Assembly: GCA_000507305.1 (NCBI GenBank)
Contig: DF239759.1
Span: 58,700-122,699 of the forward strand
Direction: 5' to 3'
Origin: Breviolum minutum Mf 1.05b.01
Lineage: Eukaryota; Sar; Dinophyceae; Suessiales; Symbiodiniaceae
Length of the DNA: 64,000 nucleotides
How positions within the stretch are numbered: the stretch's first letter is position 1; the number at the start of each line of letters is the position of its first letter. Both the position numbers and the translations under genes were made by a program. A model generated the notes under the pieces. That model saw only the letters and a list, made by a program, of their open reading frames with translations. It was not told the origin of the DNA and did no database searches. Positions 23,158 to 34,962 of the stretch are shown piece by piece.

Positions 23158-25688
23158 GTTTGTGTTTTCCACACCTGACAGTGTCCCCCGATGGACCATC
23201 GGGCCATATCCCCTTGAGTCAGCCTTGTACTCCGCAGACATGCGTCCCTCCTATGGATCGGTCCACGGTACGGTGGATTGAGTTTCCATATCTCCAGGAA
23301 ATTCGATGGGATTTCAGCTATCAATTCCAATAAAACCCCCAGATGGTCCATGAATGGATTTGTTTTTCTACATTTGGCTCAAACCTATGGTAAATCTATA
23401 GGTAAATATGGCATACTTGGAGGATATGGGAACTGTACATATAGTTTGAGGATTCGCGATTGAAATTTATAGAGGTCAAACATCCATTGGGTCCATTTAG
23501 CGAGGTCTTTTGTTTTTGCTTATAGCAGCATAGTATATATCCCCTGTTTGTTCATGGAGCCCAGAAGGGGTCCCGGAAACAGTAGCTCACTATAGCTGAT
23601 GACCACTTCTAGAAAGGAAAATCTCTGCTCCTGTCTCAATTTCATGCATCATCCAGTTGAGTACCAAAAATGTCTTGTCAATCAATAGGAAGCAACATGC
23701 TGAAGAAACCTACCAACCTCAGGTAGGTAAAAATGGACTCAACAGTATCACTCCATGATATTGCCAACTCGCCTTCCCTAAAGGATCACCGAGCTGGAAA
23801 CAAAAAAATCAACCTGAGATGCCCGGGCCCAACAGTTCACCAATCATCCACACGTACCCTTCGCAACCCGTCATTCTTAGGATGCGCCTTGGATGCTGGG
23901 CATCGCTTATCTGCCAAGAAGCGGCGGATTCCATTGTCCTTGGCTGCTCTCCATGGATGGGCAGAAAGAATACAAGTGCTTGTTTTATTGAATATGTAGT
24001 GCATAGCACAGTTTGTTGTGGGTAGTGAGGCATCTCTCATTTCTGTGGATGCATCGTTTTCTTTTGGAAATTTTGTGAGTGAGTTGTCTTGTATTTCTTC
24101 ATATTTCTTGTGGAATCGTCTGAAAGCCTTCGTTGCGGGGATCGTTTTGATATGGCGACAAGTCATTGAGTTTTTCTGCGGTAGGAATGGCAAACTTGGA
24201 TCATCAGCCCGCTGATGGAGCTTGCCCCCACAGCACGGGGAAGGTCATAAGGATTCCCCGAACCTAAAGATGAGAACTTGTAATAAATCAAATGGCTGAG
24301 GAAGCATCTCAAGATACGTCATACCGGTAGGAAATATACCGTGGAAAACATGTGTATACACACATTGCTACGTGCACAAATGCATATATACATATATAGT
24401 GTGTGTGATATAGTGTTATGTATGTGCATATTTAAATATATAGGGAGAGAGAGATCTGATGCGATATTTTGAGAAATAACTACCCATGCCTTCAAAACCA
24501 TACAAGTAGTTGATGGCTGAAATCCTGCACCATGTAAAATGCTTAAACATCGGGAAATAATGGGAATAACCAGCACCCTCAACTGCTTAGTTTGCAGTAG
24601 CTTCATGGATAAAATGATAAAATGACACGTAAATCTTAACAGGTCGCTTACCCTTTGTTAAAGTCAGCCACAACAAAACTATTGACCGCTCACCATAATG
24701 AACATCTTAACAGTGGCTTCAAAACCCCAAGCGACATTCCATAGAATCATATGAAATCCTGCTGCGTTAAGGACGGAGTCCTAAGAATATATGTTATTTC
24801 TGATGTTCTTATCAGACTTTGACTTTACATGACTGGCTAGTGTTTATTCCCATGTACAAAGTAAATGGCCTACATTTAACATATGATCAATTCTCTTAAA
24901 AAGTAGATGGATTTCTACCTCCTTCCCATCTAAAAAAAAGCTAAGCTTCTCGAACAAAGCCAAAGGCTTTGCATTTGCCCGGCCTCAACAAAGCTACCCA
25001 AGGGACGTGACGCGAGTCTGGTATGATCTGATCAGAAAAGAATTCCTCAGACCTTTAGGATTTTTGGGAGAAAAAATCATCAAACAAAAATCGTGCGCGA
25101 TGAAACATGTTCAAAGTGTGGAATCTTCAAACTGTTGAGATCTGGATGATTGAAAACTACGTAGAATATCCTGAAGTGTTGAGTGAAATGTTGTACTTGG
25201 GCATCATTTCCTAGCATGGTGATAAACAGCTCAAATTAGGAAATACACATCGGCTCCTTCATGGTGCCTTTTCCAGCTAGTAAATTCTACTTTGCAGGAG
25301 TGTATATCTACTGTATCAGTCCACATTCACTTATATAAAGCGTCCACCAAAAATTGCCCAACGAGTCGATCGGTTTCTGTAGGTTTCTGCTGGTTTGAAA
25401 TTCATTGGGTGAAATTGGCCCAAAATCAAGTTGAATCATCAGGAATTTTCACAAACAAATGCATCGTTTTTCTCTGATTCTTCGGAACCTTGGATCAAAA
25501 TTACCCCGAATGGCTGGACACAAGAAGAAACCCTAATAGATTGGTTGCTCCTTATCTGGGTCGACTATTCCACATTGACCAAGCAAACAAGAAACTGTGG
25601 ACTTCTACAAGATCGCTGTTCATGCAGAAAAAGAACAGAACCGGAAAAAGGAAAACTCTTTGAGAAACTAAGAAAAATTTCGTATATA
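23158..25688. other. Non-coding stretch
   Basis: Overlapping open frames on both strands at 23733-24215 (e.g. minus 24193-23837) give peptides such as MESAASWQISDAQHPRR, but there is no domain or consistent splice structure. AT/GT-rich DNA at 24350-24460. A decayed family D copy at 24509-24597. Confidence 0.35.
24509..24597. mobile_element. Family D MITE, decayed copy
   Basis: GTTGATGGCTGAAATCCTGC at the left, CAACTGCTTAGTTTGCAG then TA at the right. The interior CGGGAAATAATGGGAATAAC matches family D, but the termini are eroded. Confidence 0.45.
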
Positions 25689-25795
25689 CCCTCCCTAAAA
25701 CTAACATAGCCCCTGAAGATAGGCCTCCCCAAAAGGAATTTTCATCTTCCAACCATCCATTCTCAGGTGCTACGTCAGGTCAGTTTCAGGGAGGG
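25689..25795. mobile_element. Family B MITE, near-consensus copy
   Basis: TA-flanked (25687-25688, 25796-25797). CCCTCCCTAAAACTAACATA ... CAGTTTCAGGGAGGG. The interior has CCCCTGAAGATAGGCC, AAAAGGAATTTTCATCTTCC and AACCATCCATTCTCAGG. Confidence 0.9.
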
Positions 25796-26604
25796 TATCT
25801 AGCCTTGTTGGGGATGAACAACTTCCAGATGCTTCCCGGTACACTGAATGACTGGAAACCACCCAAAAATTGACGTTTAGAGGTCCCCCACAAGGTGCTG
25901 AACCTCGGCCGTCCAAATCGAGGCGCACTCCCAGCAAGTTGATATGGATCAATGCCATGATCCGACTTAGAATATTTTGTTTTTTATGTATAGATTGTAT
26001 CATATACATATATAACCATATATATATATATATATCATATAGCGTATCATATATTATGGACTGTATATTACAAAAATGTCCCAAAACTGGACATCATATA
26101 TTACAAATAATATGCTGTGTATGCCATAGATTATATATAATATTCTAAAAATTACAGTATCTGTTTAATACTGGTCTGGTGATCATTAACTTTAACACCA
26201 GGTTTCCTTTCAATCGAATTTTGGATCCATATGTTTCATTGATTTGGCAGTTGGAATGTAAAGTTCAATACGACTAAGCAACATAATAGTAATACATCTT
26301 GTAAATTGTTGCAATATCAATTATAAATGGATTCTAGCTTAGGTAAAAGTAGCTGGAGATGGCTTGACAAAGTATGGAGAGGGATAGATACAGATATGTA
26401 CGTATAAATAGATAGAGAGACAAAGACAGCTAGAGATACATATGTATATAGACTTACATAGATATCAATATTGTAGTATAGATAGGTAGAGTAACTAGTA
26501 TTTGGGTATATAATAGGCAGATAGGTAGATCAGGTATTCAATGTGCATGCTCTCACATTCCTGGACCCACTTGGAAGGATTTGGATCAAGGGACTTCTCT
26601 AAAT
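25796..26604. other. AT-rich non-coding stretch
   Basis: A TA-rich run at 25996-26060 and a degenerate GATA/TATG-type stretch at 26370-26530. No gene seen. Confidence 0.5.
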
Positions 26605-26707
26605 CTGGTTGGTGGTTGAACCAACCCATTTGAAAAATATGCGAAAGTCAAATTGGGAATCTTTCCCGAAATAGGAGTCAAAATAATAAATATTTGAAAC
26701 CATCAAG
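26605..26707. mobile_element. Family A MITE, copy
   Basis: CTGGTTGGTGGTTGAACCAA ... TTTGAAACCATCAAG with intact core. AAAT on both sides (26601-26604, 26708-26711) is a perfect 4-bp duplication. It lies about 110 bp 3' of the kinase-like exon on the minus strand. Confidence 0.85.
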
Positions 26708-26814
26708 AAATTCTGTGAACAACTCTTGAGTGCCCTTTAAAAAAAAAATGACAGAGTTCACCCCCAAGCTAATGATGAAGAAAACTACTTGAAAAGCACG
26801 GGGGAAAAAAAAAC

Positions 26815-26932
26815 CTTGCGAAAATCCGTTGCGGAATGACTCCGTTAAACCGAGCTGATTGCTGGGAGCAAGGGACCAAGGGTAACGGCCCATGGCCAAG
26901 CAATAGCCAAGCACGCCACATGAGAACAAATC
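26815..26932 (-). CDS. Candidate exon of a protein kinase-like domain
   Basis: The minus-strand peptide DLFSCGVLGYCLAMGRYPW matches the pattern of subdomain IX / helix F of eukaryotic protein kinases (D-x-[FW]-S-x-G-V-x-x-[YF]-x-x-x-x-G-x-x-P[FW]). The Asp anchors the catalytic loop and the PW motif follows as expected. The exon is bounded by CACTGAG|GATTTG (an AG|G acceptor) and TCGCAAG|GTTTTT (a donor); it is 39 codons plus one base, phase 1. No exon with the VAIK, HRD or DFG motifs was found nearby, so this may be a real exon of a gene with distant exons, a fragment, or coincidence. Minus-strand frames at 28856-28617 (IACKKLFVKDNRAKSWD) might belong to the same gene but this is speculative. 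Confidence 0.45.
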
Positions 26933-27273
26933 CTCAGTGAGCTCCGCCATCAGAATTGTAAGTAATGTCAGATTTTTTGTGGTGTAAGTAAAATCTATAA
27001 ATTACACAATCCACCATGTTTAGATTCAGAATCATATATGGATCTTCTAACACAAATTTTTGGAAACTCCTCAGTGAGGGCAAACCCTCCAAGTATGTTT
27101 TTGCTGAACATAAAACCCATCCACGTTTTTGAATCCATTGGAACCACACTTTCGCCAACTAGCGGAAAAAACACGAGCCGAGCCTTGCTTCAGAAAATTT
27201 GGACTCTGGCTGAATCCATTTCAGTTTCCTTTAGCCTCCATTTTTTTGACTGACATTCCGAAAAATCCATCTA

Positions 27274-27378
27274 CCCCTGGTAAACTAAGATAGCTGGCTG
27301 GAATATCCCCCATCTTTAATAGGAAATACATCTTCAATCCGGGTCCATTTTCCATTGCTATGTTAGTTTACCGGAGTG
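27274..27378. mobile_element. Family C MITE, copy
   Basis: TA-flanked (27272-27273, 27379-27380). Ends CCCCTGGTAAACTAAGATAG and CTATGTTAGTTTACCGGAGTG are inverted. The interior TTTAATAGGAAATACATCTTCAA recurs in the fragment at 29660-29720. Confidence 0.85.
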
Positions 27379-29367
27379 TACATATACATACTGAAATAAG
27401 GTTGGTTGGTTTTGAGAACATGTATGACATGTTTCAGAAACTCTGGATGCAATCCTCAAATTTATCTGAAAATCCCAAAATCGCTACCGTTTTTTGGGGG
27501 ATAACTTGGTCCCGTGATCTTGGCAAAAATTCAACCTTCTGGGGTGACTCCGTGATGGGGTCCATCGCTGGAAAGTTAACGTTCTATGGGGACCTATAAA
27601 TGGTTGGACTTAAGGGGTTATCAATCTATCCTGTTTATTTCTTAGGGGGTTAAGTATATGACTATATGTATTTCTTGACCTATGGTTGTTTGGGGTTCCC
27701 ACTATTTTGGATACTTTCACCTCCATATACATATGGAACATGCTGCAAATTGTCCCTTTCAGGTAGTGAACTTGAGCCACCCACCTGATGACAGGAATCT
27801 GAACAACATCCCTGTTTGCAAAAAGAAAAATCATAAACAAGTGAAATACCCATATTTTGGGGTGGGTTCCAGCCATTCTGTTTTTCAGGGGTGTGCATTT
27901 TTCTTCGTGTTTTTTTCTCTCACCGGGTTCAACACTCATTTTTTGAGAGGCTCGAAACTCTGTCTTTTCGGGCGCCAGGGTGTTTTTCAAGAGCGACCCC
28001 CCATTTGGAAGGATCTGGGAAAAGTAGGGACCTCCATGGCTCAGATGTTTGAAGAGATTCCACAGGAAGATTCGTTTATCTGGGGCTTAAATTTTAGTTG
28101 TAATAGAATGATTCCTAAACCTGAATTTGTTTCGGGCATGCCACCATTTTTCGGGCTGACCCAAACGGCGGGGTTTTAAGGTCGCGATATGTCGCGATGA
28201 AACTTGCCCAGATGCTTGAAGGTCACACTTTTTCAACATGTTTCCCTTGGGGCCTCACGTTTTGAAAATCTGAATTTCACCAAGCATCCGTTGCAAATGA
28301 ACTCGGAGCCTCCGACAAGAAGACAGTGTCGCCTCAGGTAAAACTTCAGAAATCCCTGGGATCTTCTGGATGTTTTTTTTGTTTGTCGAATTCGGATTTT
28401 TGGGGCTGCATCTTTTTTCAAATATCATTTGCATGTCATTTGCCAATCAGCTTTTTTTTCAGCTTTGTTCATTGAATTGCGAAGTGGGTTTGTTTTCGGA
28501 AAACCCAGCTTAAACAAAAAATATCCGTAAAAAAACCCTGCAAAAAATCCCCATGTTGAACTCAAACATGGAGGTGGATGGAAGATGATGTTCCTTGAAT
28601 CAATATTAGGTTTTTCTTAAAGGTTCCACGTTTCATTTTTCGGTGTGTCAAGGCTGCTAAACTCATCTCCCCAAACTGGGCCTGGGCATCGACTATGTTC
28701 CTTGAAAACTGCTTGAATATCCCAGGATTTCGCCCGGTTGTCCTTAACAAAAAGCTTCTTGCAGGCTATGTTCTCAGATTCAGAAACACCTGGGGAGCGG
28801 ATTTTTTTTTGAACTAAAAACGTCGCAAACGTCGCGTTCAATCCAAGATGCTGCATGTACAGATGGATAATTTTCAGCTAGCATTCACCATAAAAATTGA
28901 GCCCACTAAAACTGGAGAGGGAAGGTTAATAAGGGACCCAACTAAAAATGTGGAAGAGTGGAAGGGTAACACCCCAAGAAGTGATACTGTTTGATAAAAA
29001 ATCTGGTAACCAAATGATCTATACAAATATCTCCTAAATGAATTGACCAGCCTCTTCATCATCCCAACTGGTTCAGTGAAAAGTTGGATTCAGTTGGATC
29101 CAGTTCATTCAACAGACTTGACTTTCATCACTGGAAACGTGGTGCTTCGTTGGTTCCTTGCGTTCACCAAGGGACCCCGGAGAGCACCGGTTTCCAATGC
29201 TCCAAAGTCGGAGAGCAACACCTATCAGGTCGAATTGGTCCAGGGGAGCAGAGATCAGTTGGGCTAGTGGTGATTGAGTGTACACAAACATGTAAGGGCC
29301 TGGTCCGGTTATAATTATACTATCAAGTGAAAACAAGAATTGTATACTGTATACTGTATGATCTAAC

Positions 29368-29386
29368 TGGCCAAATTATAGGCCAG
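29368..29386. repeat. Solo left end of family F
   Basis: CTGGCCAAATTATAGGCC equals the family F terminus. No partner end was found nearby. Confidence 0.4.
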
Positions 29387-29659
29387 AACATCAAGAACCT
29401 AGGTTGAATGGCAAGGATTAAAAGGATCGAACAGTATATCCACGGCTATGGATAGAACATGTCACGTAATAAGAGTACTTCCTGCACAGCGCCCCTTTGA
29501 CACCAAAACTGCTCGTGACTTCGTGGAAAGCTGATTTTCAACCATTCCAACCGGATGTGAAATGCTAAAGGTGGAAAATTTATGTCAGCCCTTTTCACAT
29601 CTAAAATTCATGTTGTTAAAACCATACAGGTCAGAGACGCTGCAATGTGCCCTGCAGTA

Positions 29660-29720
29660 AAATAGAGTAAACTAACATGGCCGGCTGGGAAATCACCCAT
29701 GTTCAATAGGAAATACATCT
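29660..29720. repeat. Family C left-half fragment
   Basis: TAAACTAACATGGCCGGCTG and TTCAATAGGAAATACATCTTCAA match the left half of the copy at 27274. No right end was found nearby. Confidence 0.6.
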
Positions 29721-30013
29721 TCAAATGTCGTGTTACGTTTTGGGCGACCGGAGCGTACTGAGCAAATGAGGTTCGAAATAGTCTCGCTACATGAATATGA
29801 GCAGTGCAAAAAACACCAAGAAATCTCGAATCATGCTGCGCTATTGTCCTTTCATCCGATGTCATGATTTGTACATAATTCTTGGGATGTGTAATCCCCT
29901 TGCATCAATTAACTAGGCCCGCTCCGGCTCAAATACCCTCTGTGAAATTTACGTATCCCACCTTGAAAAAAGAAATAAATCATCGACTCAGAAGTGCTTT
30001 AGGAATAGATATT

Positions 30014-30116
30014 TGGATGTTTCCGAAAATAGGGGTACCCCCAAATCATCCATTTTAATAGGGTTTTGCATTATAAACCATCCATTTTGGGGTACCCTTA
30101 TTTTTGGAAACACCCA
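30014..30116. mobile_element. Family E MITE, copy 1
   Basis: TGGATGTTTCCGAAAATAGG ... TTTTTGGAAACACCCA; the arms continue inward with GGTACCCC and CCATTTT. Flanked by TT on both sides. Total 103 bp. Its accidental frame reads like GVSKNWGTPK-type peptides. Confidence 0.85.
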
Positions 30117-30641
30117 TTTTAGTTCCCAGGAGGGTTTTTTTTCGAAATTCTATCATATTCCATTGCCTAATGACAAAAGTTTCTGCCATCCTTTGAGTCC
30201 CAAACGAAGTGGACGTTTACAACGACTTTGCCCCAGATCTATTTCGACTCCTCACGTGTCTTTGTTAAGAAAAAAAGTGGTAGTGCTGTCAAAGTCTCCA
30301 AAGATCCTTTCGTTGTGCCAAAAAAAAGGTCCTCTCTCTTTTTATACATTCATATATATACATCATTAAATAAATTACGCACATTTCACATTAATACATA
30401 CTACTCAAAAAAAAGCATCTATCCAAAAAGCTATGAGACCTCACTTCAAAAAAAAACCACAAGCTTCAGAGTTTCCTGAAATTTCCGTTAACTCTATGCC
30501 CCCTGCCTTGCAGCCATCAGCCCCATCAGCATCCGCCATCTTCAGCCACACACTTTCAGCTCGGATACGTCCATGCCTTGATGGTGGATGATTCGGGCAT
30601 AGTAAGCCACCCCAACCCATGACAGATCCATGGGATGTATG

Positions 30642-30700
30642 GTTATATTTACCGATCCATGAATGGTTGATGTTATGGTAAATGTAGGTGAATATACCCT
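30642..30700. mobile_element. Family I short inverted-repeat element
   Basis: TTATATTTACC at the left and GGTGAATATACC at the right form inverted ends; TTATGGTAAATGTAGG is shared with the copies at 40254 and 51853. About 60 bp. Confidence 0.5.
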
Positions 30701-31199
30701 ATGGCAATGGAATTTTAATGCTTCTATTTAACGTATGTAAAAGTTTTGCTGAAATCCCAAAATCACAGTTAAATGACCTGCAGTAAAATGGCATTGAATG
30801 CCAGGTATTTTCTTTGTGATTTGAGTTTTGACTCTGGTTTGGTTAAGCTTAGTCCGAAAGAACTTAAAATTGGGCTGATCTCTTAAAAGTGGTGACTCTT
30901 TCTGTTTTTTTTTCTAGAGTCGAAGTCAACGAATTACACAACTACAAAGCATGATAACGTTTACTTGTTTTACCCTGTGTGTTTACCCGTTTTTTTGCTT
31001 TACCCCCTGTTTCTTTCACCCTTGCTTCAACTATCATCCTGCTAGTACTCCACCTTTCCCTGTAAAGGATTCGTGATGTTTTACAGGGGTCATTACATTA
31101 CCAACTGCATAATTAATGACAAATCCTTCAAAATTACCATACATTTGCATTGTGTTGATTCCAAAAACATTGGATAATTCAAAAAAATCGGAAAATCAT

Positions 31200-31242
31200 C
31201 TTCAAAATTGCCGTTTTGGTGAGATACAGCATGTTAGTTCCC
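31200..31242. repeat. Right-end fragment of a B-like subfamily (H)
   Basis: GGTGAGATACAGCATGTTAG followed by TTCCCAGGAGGGTA matches the segment at 41561-41590. It resembles a family B right end in which TTCAGG is replaced by CCCAGGA. Confidence 0.5.
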
Positions 31243-31416
31243 AGGAGGGTAGTACTCCACCTTTGCCCCCTAAGGCCCTATGGTGTTTTCACCAACCACT
31301 TTGAGAATTCCGGACGCTTTCGGCAGCTCTTGAGTCAATTGCAACAGGGACCTGTTGAAGGCTGTCACAGGGTGAGTTGGTTGGCCGCAGGGGCTCACCC
31401 GTTGTATAGCAGGAGA

Positions 31417-31505
31417 CCATAACTCCACTTATAGGGGTGAAACAAAAACCAGTTACCCATCTACAAGGCCATTTATACGGGTCATAACTCCATTTAGAAC
31501 TAGTA
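31417..31505. mobile_element. Family G element, copy 1
   Basis: ATAACTCCACTTATAGGGGTG near the left, AAGGCCATTTATA in the middle and CATAACTCCATTTAGAACTAG at the right. The same order is seen at 40462 and, reversed, at 42126. The two ends are direct rather than inverted, which is unusual for a MITE. Confidence 0.6.
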
Positions 31506-32109
31506 AGTTCCCATCCTATAGAAGTTGTGTGTTTTTTTCTTGTGTTTTTTTGGACATCCCAAATCCCTAAATGATGGATCCCATGTTGGATAAATCATCG
31601 TGAAGTGACGAAAAAGAACAAACAATGTAGTTTTGGTCAGTACCCAAGATGACCAGATTTCCTATGATTATTTGATTGGTGAATTATGATGCAATTCACC
31701 CAAATGCTTGATGAACACCAGATTTGCACATGAATCCCGGTTTGCTTGTAGGAAATTGATCTATGCCATGGTGAACCTTTCAGTGCTATACTCCAGTCTA
31801 TGTTGACCCCTCCTTCGCAACAAGCTCAACAATGTTGTTTTGACACTGCTCAATCAGAGACCCATGACAAATTCCAATGAATTTTTAGCTGTTCCAGCAC
31901 ACCTACATCGTTGGATGAATTGTGTGATACCGTCTCGTTTTCTTGGACATGAATCAAACTGTTGAAGCTTCCTGAAGAACAATCATCCTTTGCTTGGACT
32001 AGCCAGCTTGAGAAAAAAAAAGCCTCAATAAGCGGTGTGTTTTCCCAGTTTATTGGGACCAAACAAAACTCCCCACGGGGTGCATGGGTTTCTCCGGTTC
32101 GGCTGGCAG

Positions 32110-32410
32110 TTGTACTTCAATAACATCGCCATCTTCATCATCATGTTTTTCATGTTCATATGTTTTAATGTTCATGGTGCTCATCGTCATCTTCTTCATC
32201 ATCGTCGTCGTCATCATCATCATCTTCTTCTTCTTTTTCAACATCATTACGTTCTTCTTCCTAACAGTAACAATGACAATAATAATAATGTTAAATATAA
32301 ATAATAATAGATAATAATGCTAATTCTTAGCAACTCTAAGAATACTGACAATACTAATAATAATATATAATAATCATAATAACAACAATTATGATAATAA
32401 TCATCATCAT
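32110..32410. repeat. Imperfect CAT/ATC/TTC array grading into AAT-rich DNA
   Basis: Interrupted ATC and TTC triplet runs (32140-32260) followed by AAT/ATA triplets (32270-32400). Confidence 0.8.
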
Positions 32411-32600
32411 CAACCAACCATTGAAGGGTTCCAACCTCATCACAAAAAATCCAACCTCAAGATCCTTAGAGCTTCAAATTCTCGAGCTGGACCAGGCGGT
32501 CCCATCTTGTTGCAATGATCAAAGAGGCACTCCTCGAAGTCCTAGGACAAAAAACGCCCCGGACATGGGCTTCGCTCGCTATAAGTCATTTAAGTCGGGA

Positions 32601-32710
32601 CCCTAAAACGAAGATGTCGCACCCGAAAATAGGTCTTTTGAACCTGAAGGAAACTATCATCTCTCCCAGCATTCCATTTTTCCGGGGCCAGCTCTCAGTT
32701 TCAGGGAGGG
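32601..32710. mobile_element. Family B MITE, diverged copy
   Basis: Left CCCTAAAACGAAGATG, interior CACCCGAAAATAGG, right CAGTTTCAGGGAGGG then TA. The left flank is not TA. Confidence 0.65.
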
Positions 32711-34270
32711 TAAGAGCCATGAAATTTCTGGTTGGTTAAGATCTTGGGTTCCGAAATTGGCCAATTTTCGAAGGATTTTTTCTTCGGAGGTGGAGTCGCT
32801 TGGATACCCGCAAGGTGTTTCCTCATGTTTTGGATACTCCGAGAAGAATACACCATGTTTCATCACTTTATAAGGTGGGCCCGTACTTCAAGTTCTAAAG
32901 TTGTCACGGCCTCTGAAAATCATAGAGAAGATGTCCCTTTTCATCATGTTCAGGGTGACGTTCAAACTGCATCTTACTGTCCAGGGCGGCCGGGCGTGAA
33001 AAATTTACCATAAACGAGATGTTGCAAAAATAAGCGTATGTCATTGCTGTGGGCAAACGTTTCCAATTCCAACATGTTGATTGCCATATATATACATATA
33101 CATATACATACAGTAAATCAGTAACTATTTACAAACATAAACAGTATGATATACCATATCTCTTAAAAACGGCCTGAACATCTTCATGCGTGGCTTACTA
33201 CAGAGTGTTTGGGCTACAAAACATCCAACTTAAACGATCAAAGCATTTATTGCGCAACAACATCAAACATCATGCATCACTCCAAAAACAAAAACGCAGT
33301 GGGATCGTACCAGGTTTGATCCTCGGCGTTAGATTTCATCACTCTTGGTTCATTGAAAAAAATAGAGATTTATGTTTGATCTGGACCACTTCAAAACAAA
33401 ATAAATACAGTATATTGGTATAAAGATGTGAAGATGGAACGTTTTCAATCACACTTGGCTTGCTGCGATGAGATTTCAAACAACATTTTCCCAGTTCGAA
33501 CTTCCAAAACACACGACAGTGTCACGATGTGTCACGCCTAGTTTTACCCAAAAACATGCAGTTCCGCCCGCGTTCCTGATCGCAAAGCAACAGGAGCCCA
33601 CCATTGTTGTAGCAATCCTGGCTGAAAAAAAAACGGTGAAAAGCAGTCACCATGGACCATGTACCCATGAAGATTCATCAAGCATCAACTGTGGACCATC
33701 AACACCAATGATGTTTCCATCAAAAACACGTGACTGCAAACGTAGTAAACCCAAAACATGTCACAAATGAATCACGGGTCATATGCACACCACCAAGGTC
33801 ACCAAGGTTGATTTGGAGGAAAAACAGTTGAATGGCGTTGAATGACGCCATGCCTAAAATCAAGACATGATATTGGAGCATGGAATCTGGTTTTGCATGA
33901 AATCCACCCCTGTTGCGAGGCCCCCGAAGATATGGAAATGGCGCTGCGATGAAAACCATAAGAAAAAATCAGAACCTATCAGAAACACATAACATGTTTT
34001 CAGGCACAGGCACTGACGCTGGAAAGCTGCAACTTGAACCTTGCCATTGTGAACTTCAACCGAATACACCCACCGGATGACAATTCATGCGTCACACCAA
34101 AATGATTCTCCCGCGCTCGCCGCCCGCCACCCTGTCCCCCAAAGCAAAGAGTTGCCTGGAAGGTGCTCAACCTTTCCGGATCCAATGGCGGTTGACCTGG
34201 AAGCTGAAAGTTGCCAGCGTGGCATGACGAACCAACGTCTTCTTGAAAAGACCTTCTACGTATAGACGGC

Positions 34271-34696
34271 TTGTTTCACAGAAAACTGGCACATTGGCGT
34301 TGGATGATACGGCACACAGCTGGAGTTTCTACTGTTGTGCCTGTACGGAGCAAAAAACTGAATTGTCCACCGTCTGTTATTGTTCCTGCTGAAATTAATG
34401 AACCAATTCGTCATCTTGCCTCAACTGAATTTGGATACAACATTGACGAAACTTGGGGGCGATCCTTCACTGGTACCCCTGCCATTTATGTCAAAGATGT
34501 TACAGTAACACGATTCTTGCCAAGAGTTGTCGGATTCTGCTTCAACCTGTTAAAAATCGCTCCTATGGCCAAGTGGTTTATAGCTGGCGGATCCCTGTGG
34601 CAGGATCTAATTTATGCACGACCTTATCATGGGCTATTGGGTCTGGTTAGGCCATATAGGGTGCTTTTTCTTCACCTTACAGCGAACCATATATGA
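34271..34696 (+). CDS. Candidate coding segment, unknown product
   Basis: An uninterrupted 141-codon plus-strand frame. The peptide middle (SVIVPAEINEPIRHLAS, GYNIDETWGRSFTGTP) and varied third-base use look like real coding sequence. The frame 34693-34962 that follows (SKAPQELLPKHDGYPQ, TIEFIEQAPAAFP) is also protein-like and begins after a good acceptor, TTCACCTTACAG (ends 34682). No donor keeps the two in frame, so the gene may be decayed or my boundaries may be wrong. No family recognised. Confidence 0.3.
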   Translation: MFHRKLAHWRWMIRHTAGVSTVVPVRSKKLNCPPSVIVPAEINEPIRHLASTEFGYNIDETWGRSFTGTPAIYVKDVTVTRFLPRVVGFCFNLLKIAPMAKWFIAGGSLWQDLIYARPYHGLLGLVRPYRVLFLHLTANHI

Positions 34697-34962
34697 TGCA
34701 AAAGATTGTCGGGGCCCCATGGCCTTCCAACGGTGAAACTTCCAAAGCTCCACAGGAGTTGCTGCCCAAACATGATGGTTATCCACAGGTTTCAGACCAA
34801 CAACTCTCAGGGCCAGAAGCTTCAAGCAGTGTCACCATTGAGTTCATTGAACAAGCACCTGCGGCATTTCCCATGCATGATTCAAAGATCCAGAAAGCAT
34901 TGCCCACTGGCGGGAGGGTAAAACGTCACACAGTTATCGCTTCAAGTCTAGTAGATAATTGA

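Larger units (their letters stand above)
26933..30013. other. Mostly non-coding stretch; possible other exons of the kinase-like gene
   Basis: Contains a family C copy at 27274-27378 and weak minus-strand frames near 27560-27430 (MDPITESPQKVEFLPRS), 28446-28255 and 28856-28562. There is also a 165-codon plus frame, 27682-28179. The tail of the plus frame (WKDLGKVGTSMAQMFEEIPQ) is protein-like, but no domain or splice support was found for any. Confidence 0.3.
30117..34270. other. Non-coding stretch
   Basis: Holds element families I (30642-30700), G (31417-31505) and B (32601-32710), a pair of TAGTACTCCACCTTT repeats (31043, 31246), and an imperfect ATC/TTC and AAT-rich region at 32110-32410. 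Frames such as 33468-33770 (+) show no domain. A GC-richer patch is at 34090-34200. Confidence 0.35.

Noticed and set aside
23371-23382. CATTTGGCTCAA, similar to part of the dinoflagellate spliced leader
   Set aside because: The match is short, lacks the preceding CCGTAGC and the terminal G, and no retroposed coding sequence follows.
27682-28179. Longest complete open frame in the window (165 codons, plus)
   Set aside because: No domain, F/G/P-rich low-complexity composition, and an equally long frame overlaps on the other strand (27990-27610). Only its last 50 codons look protein-like.
33468-33770. 100-codon plus frame rich in K, S, C and P
   Set aside because: Composition is unlike a folded protein. 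No domain and no splice signals.
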